Made by a program: the position numbers and the translations under genes. A stretch of 35,364 nt of DNA from F23-D06 sp045130275 (GTDB lineage Bacteria; Bacteroidota; Bacteroidia; Bacteroidales; WCHB1-69): contig JBGUPL010000099.1 of the NCBI GenBank assembly GCA_045130275.1, positions 1 to 35,364 of the forward strand, written 5' to 3'. The notes under the pieces are model-generated. The model searched no databases. It was not told the origin of the DNA and saw only the letters and a list, made by a program, of their open reading frames with translations. Shown here piece after piece: positions 1-7,309 of the stretch (the stretch's first letter is position 1; every line of letters starts with the position of its first letter).

Positions 1-1
1 C

Positions 2-205
2 CACGAGGACACCGAGGACACCGGCATCCACATGATGCTGGCCCGCATGAGCGGCGACCTGCCCGTGGCCATCGGCGTGATCCGCAATGTGAAGAAGACC
101 TCCTACACGCAACTTTACGAAGACCAGATGGAAGAGCAGATGGCCAACGGCAAGTACAAATGCGTGGACGATCTGCTGAACAGCGGAGACACGTGGGAGA
201 TCTAA
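2..205 (+). CDS. 2-oxoacid:ferredoxin oxidoreductase beta subunit, 3' end (partial)
   Basis: Only the last 67 codons are present; the gene starts before the window. The readable tail has an IHMMLARMSGDLPVAIGVIR stretch and ends in VDDLLNSGDTWEI. This resembles the C-terminus of the thiamine-diphosphate beta subunit (KorB-like) of 2-oxoglutarate or related 2-oxoacid:ferredoxin oxidoreductases in Bacteroidales, which decarboxylate a 2-oxoacid to acyl-CoA and reduce ferredoxin in the cytoplasm. The TPP-binding core is outside the window, so substrate and subunit identity are inferred from tail similarity alone. The stop codon TAA (203-205) overlaps the first unit of a heptamer array, and a hairpin terminator follows 33 bp later, so this is probably the last gene of its operon. 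Confidence 0.6.
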   Translation, partial: HEDTEDTGIHMMLARMSGDLPVAIGVIRNVKKTSYTQLYEDQMEEQMANGKYKCVDDLLNSGDTWEI

Positions 206-238
206 TGCTGAATGCTGAATTATGAATTATGAATAAAA
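204..238. repeat. Heptamer array (AATGCTG / AATTATG)
   Basis: Five consecutive 7-bp units run AATGCTG, AATGCTG, AATTATG, AATTATG, AATAAAA. The first unit begins inside the stop codon of the upstream gene. The array ends where the terminator hairpin begins. Confidence 0.8.
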
Positions 239-265
239 GGCTCTCAGAAACGGGAGCCTTTTTTT
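238..265 (+). terminator. Intrinsic terminator after the oxidoreductase gene
   Basis: An 8-bp stem (AGGCTCTC pairing with GGGAGCCT, one G-T pair) with a 6-nt loop is followed by seven T residues. The position, about 33 bp after the stop codon, fits termination of the upstream operon. Confidence 0.85.
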
Positions 266-424
266 AATGTAAAATGCAGAATGTAGAATGTAGAATAATT
301 ATGAATGCTGAATTATGAATGATTTATGGGGATTCGTGGTTTATTTGTGGTAATTTGTGTTAAACACAGAATATAAAATGCTGAATTAGGGGATGATGTA
401 GGGACGTGTCGCGTATGCACGACA
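266..424. repeat. Degenerate heptamer array plus palindromic element
   Basis: Units of 7 bp (AATGCAG, AATGTAG twice, AATAATT, then AATGCTG, AATTATG, AATGATT) run from about 273 to 324, and looser copies continue to about 390. A small element beginning GTAGGGACGTGTCGCG follows at about 398-424. It resembles the better palindrome at 4978-4996. No gene is visible in this spacer between two convergent genes. Confidence 0.65.
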
Positions 425-435
425 ACTGAAACGCA

Positions 436-1524
436 TTACGCCATCCCCTTCACAAACCTTTCCATATCACGGGTTCTCGTCTCCACTTGCTCAAAATACC
501 GTAGCTGGTTGCGGGTGCGGACGAGATTGTGCTCGGGGTACAATATCTTATAATAGGTGTCGCCGTTGAGGTAGTCGGTGAGGAAGCGCACGGCCTGCAT
601 CATGGGGAAGAGGGTCACGGCGAAGGGCAGGTGCTCGCGCTCCACGGGGGTGAGGAAGGAGGCCGTGGATTCCAAATAGCCACGGGTGAACGCCTCGAAG
701 ATGTCCCAGCGGAAAGAGATTCGGTCCAGTTCGGGGGAGTCCTCGGGTTCGCTGTTGGCCGCCGTGCGCAGGAAGTCGCCGTAGTCGGAGAAGACGAAGG
801 CGGGCATCACAGTATCCAAATCAATGATGCAGAGCACGTTGCCATCTTTGTCGAACAACATGTTGTTGACTTTCGTGTCGCAGTGGCAGATGCGCTTGGG
901 AAGCGCTCCCTCACGGTGCAGCCGCTCGGCGGTGCACATCGCATCAGCGTGAGCCTCGATCAGTTCCAACTCTTCCCCCACCGCTTTCACGCGCCCCGCT
1001 CGGTCTTCCGCCACGGCTTGTCGCAACTGCTTGAGACGCAGCTCCATATTGTGGAAGTCGGGGATAGTCTCGCCCAGAGGTTCTTCGAGGTCGGTGAGCT
1101 GCTGCTGGAAACGTCCGAAGGCACGCCCGCAGTCGTAGCTGCTTTGCGGGGTCACTTCGTTGACCGTAACGGTGTCCGTGATATAGACACTGACCCGCCA
1201 GTAGTTCTTCCCGTCAAAATGGTAGGTTTTGCCGGTACTGGCAGGAACGAACTGCAGCACTTTGCGGTCCACGTCCGAAACCCCTTCCGACAGGAGTTTA
1301 CGGCGCAGGTGGCTCGTCACCGTTTCTATATTGTGCTGCAGCAGGTCTATGTCTTTGAAGATACGATGATTGATGCGCTGCAAGACATAGTCGGGCTTGT
1401 CCGCCTTTTGGGTTTTCACCCGATAGGTATCGTTAATCAATCCGTCGCCCAACGGCAACACCGCCGCAACAGTGCCCTCAATTCGGAATCGCCTTATGAT
1501 TTCTGTCAATTCTTTATTCTTCAT
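436..1524 (-). CDS. APH-fold sugar kinase, N-acetylhexosamine 1-kinase-like
   Basis: This 362-aa cytoplasmic protein has the aminoglycoside phosphotransferase/choline kinase fold. The catalytic loop HCDTKVNN lies at residues 214-221 and the metal-binding IDLDTV at 234-239, followed by DYGD at 247-250. This set matches N-acetylhexosamine 1-kinases (NahK type), which phosphorylate GlcNAc/GalNAc at C1, a family often mis-annotated as mucin desulfatase. Substrate is inferred; another sugar or amino-sugar is possible. The start codon sits in a row of 7-bp units (AATCTAG, AATGAAG, AATAAAG, AATTGAC read on the minus strand), so the first codons MKNKEL are repeat-derived. It is divergent from trhA and has its own -7 box at 1564-1571. 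Confidence 0.75.
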   Translation of the reverse strand: MKNKELTEIIRRFRIEGTVAAVLPLGDGLINDTYRVKTQKADKPDYVLQRINHRIFKDIDLLQHNIETVTSHLRRKLLSEGVSDVDRKVLQFVPASTGKTYHFDGKNYWRVSVYITDTVTVNEVTPQSSYDCGRAFGRFQQQLTDLEEPLGETIPDFHNMELRLKQLRQAVAEDRAGRVKAVGEELELIEAHADAMCTAERLHREGALPKRICHCDTKVNNMLFDKDGNVLCIIDLDTVMPAFVFSDYGDFLRTAANSEPEDSPELDRISFRWDIFEAFTRGYLESTASFLTPVEREHLPFAVTLFPMMQAVRFLTDYLNGDTYYKILYPEHNLVRTRNQLRYFEQVETRTRDMERFVKGMA

Positions 1525-1563
1525 TCTAGATTTTTCACTCTACATTTTATATTATTATTGTCG

Positions 1564-1571
1564 CGAAAGTA
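1564..1571 (-). promoter_or_regulatory. -7 box, TACTTTCG, for the sugar kinase
   Basis: On the minus strand the box TACTTTCG lies 40 bp before the start codon. It fits the Bacteroidota TAnnTTTG consensus with one change. The same variant recurs at 25710-25717 and 33438-33445. Confidence 0.6.
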
Positions 1572-1664
1572 CAAAATTTCTTAAATAATCGAATTTCATA
1601 TTTTGCGGGAAATAAATCTGGGGAACATGACAAAAATTTTTCGGAAAAACTCGGACAAAAAAGC

Positions 1665-1672
1665 TATCTTTG
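1665..1672 (+). promoter_or_regulatory. -7 box, TATCTTTG, for trhA
   Basis: A perfect TAnnTTTG box lies about 105 bp before the chosen trhA start and predicts a leader of roughly 95 nt. A T-rich patch at 1637-1642 sits at about the -33 distance. Confidence 0.7.
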
Positions 1673-1776
1673 CCGCCTCCAAAGATAAGCGTCGGCAGCC
1701 TTTCCTGATAGCGGTTAGCTGAGTCCCGGCGCACGTGATCAAAATAGTGGAAATATAAACAAACAGATTGAAAATA

Positions 1777-2457
1777 ATGGCAAAAGTCGAACGCACCCCG
1801 CTGAAAGACAGACCTTTCCCTGATTACACGAGGAAAGAGGAGACGCTGAATTCCGCCAGTCATGCGGTCGGGGCATTGCTGGCAGCCGTGATGCTGGGAA
1901 TCGCTGTGGCGGCTTCCCTGCACAACCCGGCCCCTTTCGCACTAGCCAGCAGTATCGTCTATACAATCTCCCTTTGGGTCATGTTCACCGTCTCCAGCAT
2001 CTATCACGGGTTGCCCAAGGGAATGCCCAAACAGGTGATGCGGGTGGTTGATCACTGCGACATCTTCTTCACCATTGCGGGCACTTACACGCCCATCATG
2101 CTGGTCGGAGTTCTTCCAGTGAATCCCGCCATGGCATGGTCAATTTTCGCCGTCGAGTGGGTTTCGGCAATCGTCGGGGTTGTCCTCAACGCCATCGATC
2201 TGAAAAAATACGCCGTGTTCTCCATGATCTGCTACCTTGCCATGGGCTGGTGCGTCATCATCAGTCTGAGGGACACTGTCACAGCCATGACCTGGCCCGG
2301 TTTTGCCTACATTCTGGCCGGCGGCATCGCCTACACAGTGGGTGCGGTGTTCTACGGCACCGGCAAGAGAAAACCCTATCGTCACTTCGTATTCCACATA
2401 TTCGTACTGCTGGCAGCAATCATCCAGTTCATCGGCATCTGGAAATATCTGCTTTAA
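1777..2457 (+). CDS. trhA: Hemolysin III family (TrhA/PAQR) membrane protein
   Basis: A 226-aa inner-membrane protein with seven likely transmembrane segments. It carries the PAQR metal-site pattern: an early SASHAVG, then SSIYHG (73-78), VDHCD (91-95) and RHFVFH (202-207). These residues bind zinc in family members. Bacterial members are named after a hemolysin, but their physiological role is linked more to membrane homeostasis; no toxin role is implied here. The frame extends upstream to a TTG at 1768, but the ATG at 1777 is preferred. The outer-membrane gene 66 bp downstream lacks a clear promoter and may be co-transcribed. Confidence 0.9.
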   Translation: MAKVERTPLKDRPFPDYTRKEETLNSASHAVGALLAAVMLGIAVAASLHNPAPFALASSIVYTISLWVMFTVSSIYHGLPKGMPKQVMRVVDHCDIFFTIAGTYTPIMLVGVLPVNPAMAWSIFAVEWVSAIVGVVLNAIDLKKYAVFSMICYLAMGWCVIISLRDTVTAMTWPGFAYILAGGIAYTVGAVFYGTGKRKPYRHFVFHIFVLLAAIIQFIGIWKYLL

Positions 2458-2523
2458 GCATCCCAGTCTTCATTAAACATCAAGGGTAGAATAATGTCGA
2501 AATAATCATTAAAGATAATCGAT

Positions 2524-3144
2524 ATGAAAAAGATTTGTTTTGCCTTGATAATATCGTGTTTGTGTCTTGGTCAGAGTCTCTCGGCCCAGAAGCCGCATAG
2601 CGATTTGTATCATGAGCTGGGCGTCAATGCCGGTCCAATCTCCTTGGCGGGAGGATTCGGATACGGCACTATCGGTTTTTTCAACGCCCTCGGAGGCAGT
2701 CTCAGCCACAAGCCCATTGAGATGGACTTATTCGGGCATTACAGTATCCACTACTACTATCAGGTTCGTCCATGGTGCCAGATCGGCATCAAAGCCGCAG
2801 CGGAATGTGCCAGAACCATCCATTATTCCGACACTCTGCAGACTTCCGTCACTTCTGTGGATCATTACGCACTCGTCTCGCTGATGCCTAGTGTGCGTTT
2901 CACCTATCTCAACCGACCGATGGTTCGGCTCTACTCCGGTTTGGATCTCGGTTGCGCATATCTTTGGTCGGATTTGCCCTCCAGCAAAGAGTCGGAAGAA
3001 GGCGGGGCGAAGAATAACAATTTCCTTTTCGCCTTCAATGTCACGGCCTTCGGCGTCAATGTCGGGAAGAAATTCTATGGTCTGTTCGAACTGAATGCAG
3101 GGTTTGACGCAATCGTAAAAGTCGGCATCGGCGCACGGTTCTGA
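2524..3144 (+). CDS. Small outer-membrane beta-barrel protein, unknown function
   Basis: A 206-aa exported protein. An N-terminal signal peptide (residues 1-21) has a likely SPase I site after SLSA, just before Q22. The mature part alternates aromatic and polar residues in strand-like stretches (LFGHYSIHYYYQVRPW; MVRLYSGLDLGCAYLW) and ends in GIGARF with a terminal Phe, as expected for Bam-dependent barrels. The size suggests an 8-strand barrel. There is an early IISC (residues 9-12) that resembles a lipobox, but the h-region before it is very short, so lipoprotein processing is less likely. No close functional family is recognised. It lies 66 bp after trhA on the same strand. Confidence 0.7.
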   Translation: MKKICFALIISCLCLGQSLSAQKPHSDLYHELGVNAGPISLAGGFGYGTIGFFNALGGSLSHKPIEMDLFGHYSIHYYYQVRPWCQIGIKAAAECARTIHYSDTLQTSVTSVDHYALVSLMPSVRFTYLNRPMVRLYSGLDLGCAYLWSDLPSSKESEEGGAKNNNFLFAFNVTAFGVNVGKKFYGLFELNAGFDAIVKVGIGARF

Positions 3145-3274
3145 CCACTGCACGGATCAGGATTGTTTCTGCATCATCCACCCTTTCATCACATTTTCCG
3201 GCGAATCCATCTCAATCGGATTTCCAAAAGACACGGCATCCGACTTCACTGGATTTCCATTTTTTATCAAAAAT

Positions 3275-3316
3275 AAATTATACGGATCTGAATTTTTATA
3301 AGAATCCGTATTATTT
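3275..3316 (+). promoter_or_regulatory. Inverted repeat just upstream of the arginine decarboxylase promoter
   Basis: Two 13-bp arms, AAATTATACGGAT and ATCCGTATTATTT, match as an inverted repeat with one mismatch, separated by 16 bp. The right arm covers the expected -33 region of the promoter at 3324-3331. The arms could be an operator. The hairpin is also followed by a T-rich run (3314-3320), so it could instead be a weak terminator for the upstream barrel gene. Confidence 0.5.
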
Positions 3317-3323
3317 TTTTATA

Positions 3324-3331
3324 TACTTTTG
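3324..3331 (+). promoter_or_regulatory. -7 box, TACTTTTG, for arginine decarboxylase
   Basis: The box lies in TATACTTTTGCGGC, a very typical Bacteroidota -7 region, 29 bp before the start codon. Confidence 0.75.
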
Positions 3332-3360
3332 CGGCGTTATAATTTCAAAATTTCAGAAGG

Positions 3361-4782
3361 ATGAAAACCAAATACATCGATCTGATTTCTCAGACCTACG
3401 ACTTCCCGCAGGAAGAGTTCAATGTGGAAGACAACAATCTGTTATTCAACGAAGTACCGTTGATGGACATCATCAAACAGTACGGCACGCCACTGAAAAT
3501 CACCTACCTGCCGAAAATATCCGCAAACATCCAAAAGGCGAAAAGATGGTTTAACGTGGCCATCGCAAAAGCCGATTACAGAGGCAGTTACCACTATTGC
3601 TACTGTACCAAGAGCAACCATTTTGAATTTGTAATGTCGGAGGTGCTGAAAAACGATGTGCACATTGAGACCTCATCCGCATTTGACATCAATTTGATCG
3701 AGACGCTGCACGAGCAGGGCCTTTTCGACAAGGAGAACTTCATCATCTGTAACGGCTTCAAGCGGCAGATCTACATCGACAACATCGTGGACATCCTGAA
3801 CAAAGGGTACGTGAATACCATTCCTGTTTTCGACAGCAAGAAGGAATTCGACTTGCTTGCACAGAAGGAGATCAACACGAAATGTAAGGTCGGCATCCGC
3901 ATCGCCTCAGAGGAGGAGCCGCGCTTCGAGTTCTACACCTCGCGCCTCGGCATCCGCTACAACGACGTGATCCCCTTCTACCGCGAGAAAATCAAAAACA
4001 ACCCCAACTACGAGCTGAAGATGCTCCACTTCTTCATCAACACGGGCATCCAGGACACCGCATACTACTGGAACGAGCTCACCAAGTGCGTGAACCTCTA
4101 CTGCGACCTGAAGAAGATCTGTCCCGAGCTCGACTCTCTGAACATCGGCGGCGGGTTCCCCATCAAGAACTCGCTCTCCTTCGACTACGACTACGAGTAC
4201 ATGGCCGAGGAGATCATCGCGCAGATCAAGATCATCTGCGACCGTGAGGGCGTGAAGGAACCCGACATCTTCACCGAGTTCGGCTCGTTCACCGTGGGCG
4301 AGGCCAGTGCCGCGCTCTTCTCCGTGCTGCAACAGAAACGCCAGAACGACAGGGAGTTGTGGAACATGATCGACAGTTCTTTCATGACCACTTTGCCCGA
4401 CACCTGGGCTATCAACCAGCAGTTCATCATCTTAGCCATCAACAACTGGGACAAGGCCTACGAGCGCGTCTTCCTCGGCGGTCTCACCTGCGACAGTCAC
4501 GACTACTACAACTCCGACTCGCACTTGAACGCCGTCTTCCTCCCGCAAATCGACTCCGCAAACTATCCGGAAAGCGACAGTCCGGAGGACATCCAATACA
4601 TCGGGCTCTTCAACACCGGCGCCTACCAGGACGCCCTCGGCGGTTACGGCGGAATACAGCATTGCATGACTCCCGCGCCGAAACACATCATCATCTACCG
4701 CGACGAGGACGGCGAACTTTGCACCAAACTGTTCGCTAAAGAGCAGAGTTACAAGTCAATGCTGAAAATTTTGGGCTATTAG
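3361..4782 (+). CDS. speA: Arginine decarboxylase, Bacteroidota short form (PLP fold III)
   Basis: A 473-aa cytoplasmic enzyme of the alanine-racemase/ornithine-decarboxylase fold. The PLP lysine is in YCTKSN (K84), the phosphate-binding glycine loop is GGGF (263-266), and the catalytic CD pair is in GLTCDSHDYY (C377-D378). Homologues in this phylum are annotated as arginine decarboxylase, giving agmatine for putrescine and spermidine synthesis; they are shorter than the ~630-aa E. coli SpeA. The start is an ATG directly after AGAAGG, which is too close to act as a normal Shine-Dalgarno. It probably works with nspC at 21105-22256. Regulation may involve the inverted repeat at 3275-3316. A related C-N-lyase substrate cannot be excluded. 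Confidence 0.85.
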   Translation: MKTKYIDLISQTYDFPQEEFNVEDNNLLFNEVPLMDIIKQYGTPLKITYLPKISANIQKAKRWFNVAIAKADYRGSYHYCYCTKSNHFEFVMSEVLKNDVHIETSSAFDINLIETLHEQGLFDKENFIICNGFKRQIYIDNIVDILNKGYVNTIPVFDSKKEFDLLAQKEINTKCKVGIRIASEEEPRFEFYTSRLGIRYNDVIPFYREKIKNNPNYELKMLHFFINTGIQDTAYYWNELTKCVNLYCDLKKICPELDSLNIGGGFPIKNSLSFDYDYEYMAEEIIAQIKIICDREGVKEPDIFTEFGSFTVGEASAALFSVLQQKRQNDRELWNMIDSSFMTTLPDTWAINQQFIILAINNWDKAYERVFLGGLTCDSHDYYNSDSHLNAVFLPQIDSANYPESDSPEDIQYIGLFNTGAYQDALGGYGGIQHCMTPAPKHIIIYRDEDGELCTKLFAKEQSYKSMLKILGY

Positions 4783-4803
4783 CCAATCGAACCGAAAAAA
4801 TTG

Positions 4804-4811
4804 TATTTTTG
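4804..4811 (+). promoter_or_regulatory. -7 box, TATTTTTG, for the SRP RNA
   Basis: A TAnnTTTG box 21 bp after the arginine decarboxylase stop codon. It predicts a start within a few bases of the GGGTAAG that opens the SRP RNA. Confidence 0.75.
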
Positions 4812-4815
4812 CAGC

Positions 4816-4913
4816 GGGTAAGTCTTATACGATCTGCTCCCTTATAACTCCCCCAGGACAGGAATGTAGCAAGGGCATTAAGGTTGTAGCGATGCGATAT
4901 AAGTCGCTTACCC
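4816..4913 (+). ncRNA. ffs: Signal recognition particle RNA (4.5S type)
   Basis: The apical domain is clear: CCCCCAGGACAGGAATGTAG and the following AGCAAGGGCA match the conserved Ffh-binding hairpin of bacterial small SRP RNA (CCAGG, GGAA-type tetraloop region, GTAGCA). The ends pair (GGGTAAG at 4816-4822 with CTTACCC near 4913), and inner segments TTATA and TATAAG also pair. The total is about 98 nt, the usual size of the short form. A T-rich run TTCTTTTTT (4914-4922) follows and probably terminates transcription. It binds Ffh for co-translational targeting of membrane proteins. Exact ends are approximate. Confidence 0.92.
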
Positions 4914-4922
4914 TTCTTTTTT

Positions 4923-5048
4923 AGTTAGCAGTTAGAAGTTAGCAGTTAGAAGTTAGTAGTTAGCAGTTGGTTTGAAGGGACGTATCGCATACGTCCAACA
5001 GTCTAAGTCTAAGTCTAAGTTCTAAGTCTAAGTTTTAAGTCAAAGTCA
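4923..5048. repeat. Two short-tandem arrays around a palindrome
   Basis: First array (4923-4971): seven 7-bp units AGTTAGN/AGTTGGT. Then a palindrome at 4978-4996, GGACGTAT-CGC-ATACGTCC (8-bp stem, 3-nt loop). Second array (5001-5048): units of 6 and 7 bp (GTCTAA, GTTCTAA, GTTTTAA). The second array ends just before the start codon of the next gene. No coding potential is seen. Confidence 0.85.
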
Positions 5049-5050
5049 TC

Positions 5051-5668
5051 ATGTTGTTGAAAATATACCCTGAGAATCCGAATCCGAAGGCCGTGAACAC
5101 CGTGGTGGAGTGTCTGCGGGACGGCGGCATCGTCATCTACCCGACCGACACGATTTACGGCATCGGCTGCGACATCTTCAAACCGAAGAGCATCGAGCGC
5201 ATCATTTCCATCCTCGGCGAGAAGAAGAAAAAGGACGCGCTGACCTTCATCTGCCACGACCTGAGCAACCTGTCGGACTACACCAAACCATTGGACAACA
5301 GCGTGTTCAAGACCATGAAGAGGGTGCTTCCCGGACCGTTCACCTTCATCTTGGAGGCCAACAACAGCGTACCGAAACTGTTGCAGAGCAACAAGAAGAC
5401 TATCGGCATCCGCATCCCCGATAACAACATCATCCGTGAAATCGTGCGCCAACTCGGCCATCCCATCCTCTCCACTTCCGTGAAGGACGACGACGAGGTC
5501 ATCGAATACACCACTGACCCCGAGCTCATCTACGAACGCTACGGCGACATGGTCGATATCGTCATCGACGGCGGCTACGGCGACAACACGCCCTCCACCG
5601 TGGTGGATTGTACTGGCGGGGGAATTGAGGTGATACGTGAGGGGAAGGGGGATATTTCATTACTTTAG
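5051..5668 (+). CDS. Sua5/YciO/YwlC family, threonylcarbamoyl-AMP synthase-like
   Basis: A 205-aa cytoplasmic protein of the YrdC-like fold. The early segment GGIVIYPTDTIYGIGCDIF carries the family's substrate-binding motif, followed by KSIERI, LPGPFTFILE and IGIRIPD. TsaC/Sua5 enzymes make threonylcarbamoyl-AMP from threonine, bicarbonate and ATP for t6A37 of tRNA; YciO relatives have weaker activity. Which of the two this is cannot be settled by eye. The short length (no Sua5 domain) fits TsaC or YciO. The stop codon TAG (5666-5668) is the first three bases of a heptamer array. mnmE follows on the same strand, so two tRNA-modification genes lie together. Confidence 0.85.
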   Translation: MLLKIYPENPNPKAVNTVVECLRDGGIVIYPTDTIYGIGCDIFKPKSIERIISILGEKKKKDALTFICHDLSNLSDYTKPLDNSVFKTMKRVLPGPFTFILEANNSVPKLLQSNKKTIGIRIPDNNIIREIVRQLGHPILSTSVKDDDEVIEYTTDPELIYERYGDMVDIVIDGGYGDNTPSTVVDCTGGGIEVIREGKGDISLL

Positions 5669-5818
5669 CTATTGGCTATTGGCTGTTAGCTTTTGGCTTT
5701 ATTCTGGCCACGGCACTCCGTGGTCTCCCCCTTTTAAGGGGGCCTGGGGGGATTCTTAGACTTAGACAAATAACTATGACATAGACCTGTCACTAATCAC
5801 TAATCACTTATCACAATG
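5666..5818. repeat. Composite spacer: heptamer array, two palindromes, heptamer array
   Basis: 5666-5700 holds five 7-bp units (TAGCTAT, TGGCTAT, TGGCTGT, TAGCTTT, TGGCTTT). Two tight hairpins follow: CCACGG-CACT-CCGTGG (5708-5723) and CCCCCTT-TT-AAGGGGG (5727-5742). A second array at 5791-5818 has units CACTAAT, CACTAAT, CACTTAT, CACAATG; the last contains the mnmE start codon. Confidence 0.85.
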
Positions 5819-7180
5819 AATACAATATGTGCCATAGCAACGCCCGCTGGACTCGGGGCAACGGCAATGATCCGAATCTCCGGTCCGGAAGCTTTTGAGG
5901 TTGCCAAGACTTTATTTTCCGAGAAATCCGATTTTGCCGGATTGGAACCGAACCGGGCGAAATTTGCGTCGTTGTACGATTTCTCCGACGGGGAACGCGA
6001 TCTCGTCGATCAGGTTGTGGTGACCAAGTTCGCCGCGCCGCACTCGTTCACGGGCGAGGATGTCGTGGAAATCAGCTGTCACGGATCTGTCTATATTCAA
6101 CAGAAAATCATAACGTTACTGATAGCCAACGGTTGTCGCATAGCCGCACCGGGCGAGTTCACGCAGCGGGCGTTCCTCAACGGGAAACTCGACCTGCCGC
6201 AGGCCGAAGCCATCGCCGACCTCATCGAGGCGCAGTCGGAAACCGCGCACCACGCCGCCATGAAGCAGCTGCAGGGAGAGCTTTCCGACAAGATGGCCGT
6301 CTTACGCGAGGAATTGCTGCAAATGGCTTCTTTATTAGAGCTGGAGCTCGACTTCAGCGAAGAGGAGGTGGAATTCGCCGACCGCACCACCCTGCTCAAC
6401 CTGCTCGGGCATATTAAAACTGAAGTGAATAATCTGCTCAGGAGTTACAAATGGGGCACCATGCTGAAAAACGGTATCCCCGTGGCCATCGTCGGCGAAC
6501 CAAACGTGGGAAAATCGACCCTCCTGAACGCGATACTCCAACGGGAGCGTGCCATCGTTTCCGACATTCCCGGCACCACCCGCGACACCATTGAAGACAC
6601 ATTTGTCCTCAACGGTACCCTATTCAGGTTCATCGACACCGCAGGCATCCGCGAATCCGGCGACACTATCGAGCAACTTGGTATCGAAAGAAGCATCGAA
6701 ACCATCCGTCGGGCCGCCGTCATCCTATGGATCTTTGATTCAAGGAAAAACGCCCAAGAAGTCGAGTCGGAAATTGCCAAAATTGCAGATGCGCTTGAAT
6801 CGGATGAGAAGAAAATCATCCTTATTGGAAACAAAACCGACCTTTCCGAAAACAAATCCGAAAAAATCGGGAAAGCGATTTACATCTCAGCAAAGAAAAG
6901 CGAAAATATCGAATCCGTATTGAACGAGATTGACAAATTCGTCAAAGACAATGGCATCCGCGACGTCACATTGCTGACCAGCGAACGTCACCAGGCGTTG
7001 CTGAGCGGTATCCTGGCCGCCATCGAGCGCACCGAGAACGGTCTCCGAAACCAGCTGCCGACAGACTTAGTCGCCGAGGACGTGCGCATTGCTTTGCACG
7101 ATTTAGGCGAACTCACCGGCACCGTCTCCTCTGACGATATCTTAAACAATATTTTCGGAAAATTCTGTATTGGAAAGTAA
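5816..7180 (+). CDS. mnmE: tRNA uridine-5-carboxymethylaminomethyl GTPase MnmE
   Basis: A full-length 454-aa protein. The N-terminal folate-binding domain starts TICAIATPAGLGATAMIRIS. The inserted G domain has GEPNVGKS (227-234), DIPGTTRD (250-257), DTAG (274-277) and NKTD (339-342). The C-terminus is FGKFCIGK with the conserved CxGK. With MnmG it forms the complex that modifies U34 of certain tRNAs. The start is an ATG within the last unit of the preceding array, giving the expected MNTICAIATP N-terminus. The convergent neighbour aroC is 107 bp away. Confidence 0.97.
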   Translation: MNTICAIATPAGLGATAMIRISGPEAFEVAKTLFSEKSDFAGLEPNRAKFASLYDFSDGERDLVDQVVVTKFAAPHSFTGEDVVEISCHGSVYIQQKIITLLIANGCRIAAPGEFTQRAFLNGKLDLPQAEAIADLIEAQSETAHHAAMKQLQGELSDKMAVLREELLQMASLLELELDFSEEEVEFADRTTLLNLLGHIKTEVNNLLRSYKWGTMLKNGIPVAIVGEPNVGKSTLLNAILQRERAIVSDIPGTTRDTIEDTFVLNGTLFRFIDTAGIRESGDTIEQLGIERSIETIRRAAVILWIFDSRKNAQEVESEIAKIADALESDEKKIILIGNKTDLSENKSEKIGKAIYISAKKSENIESVLNEIDKFVKDNGIRDVTLLTSERHQALLSGILAAIERTENGLRNQLPTDLVAEDVRIALHDLGELTGTVSSDDILNNIFGKFCIGK

Positions 7181-7260
7181 AGACGCTGAGGCAATGAGAT
7201 GATGAAGATGCAATGAATGAAGATGTATGAAAACGTATATGTTTGCTTTTAAGCATTTTT

Positions 7261-7309
7261 CTACATTCTACATTCTACATTCTTCATTCAGCATTCAGCA
7301 TTCAGCATT
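7261..7309. repeat. Heptamer array (CTACATT / CAGCATT) overlapping the 3' end of aroC
   Basis: Seven units: CTACATT three times, CTTCATT, then CAGCATT three times. The aroC stop codon (7288-7290, minus strand) and its last residues (NAEC) fall inside. The unit is the reverse complement of the AATGTAG/AATGCTG type near 204-324. The 80 bp between mnmE and the array (7181-7260) show no gene. Confidence 0.88.

Noticed and set aside
529..1584. 351-aa open frame on the plus strand
   Set aside because: It is antisense to the sugar kinase, which has full APH motifs. The composition (Val, Gly, His rich) is typical of a shadow frame in high-GC coding DNA.
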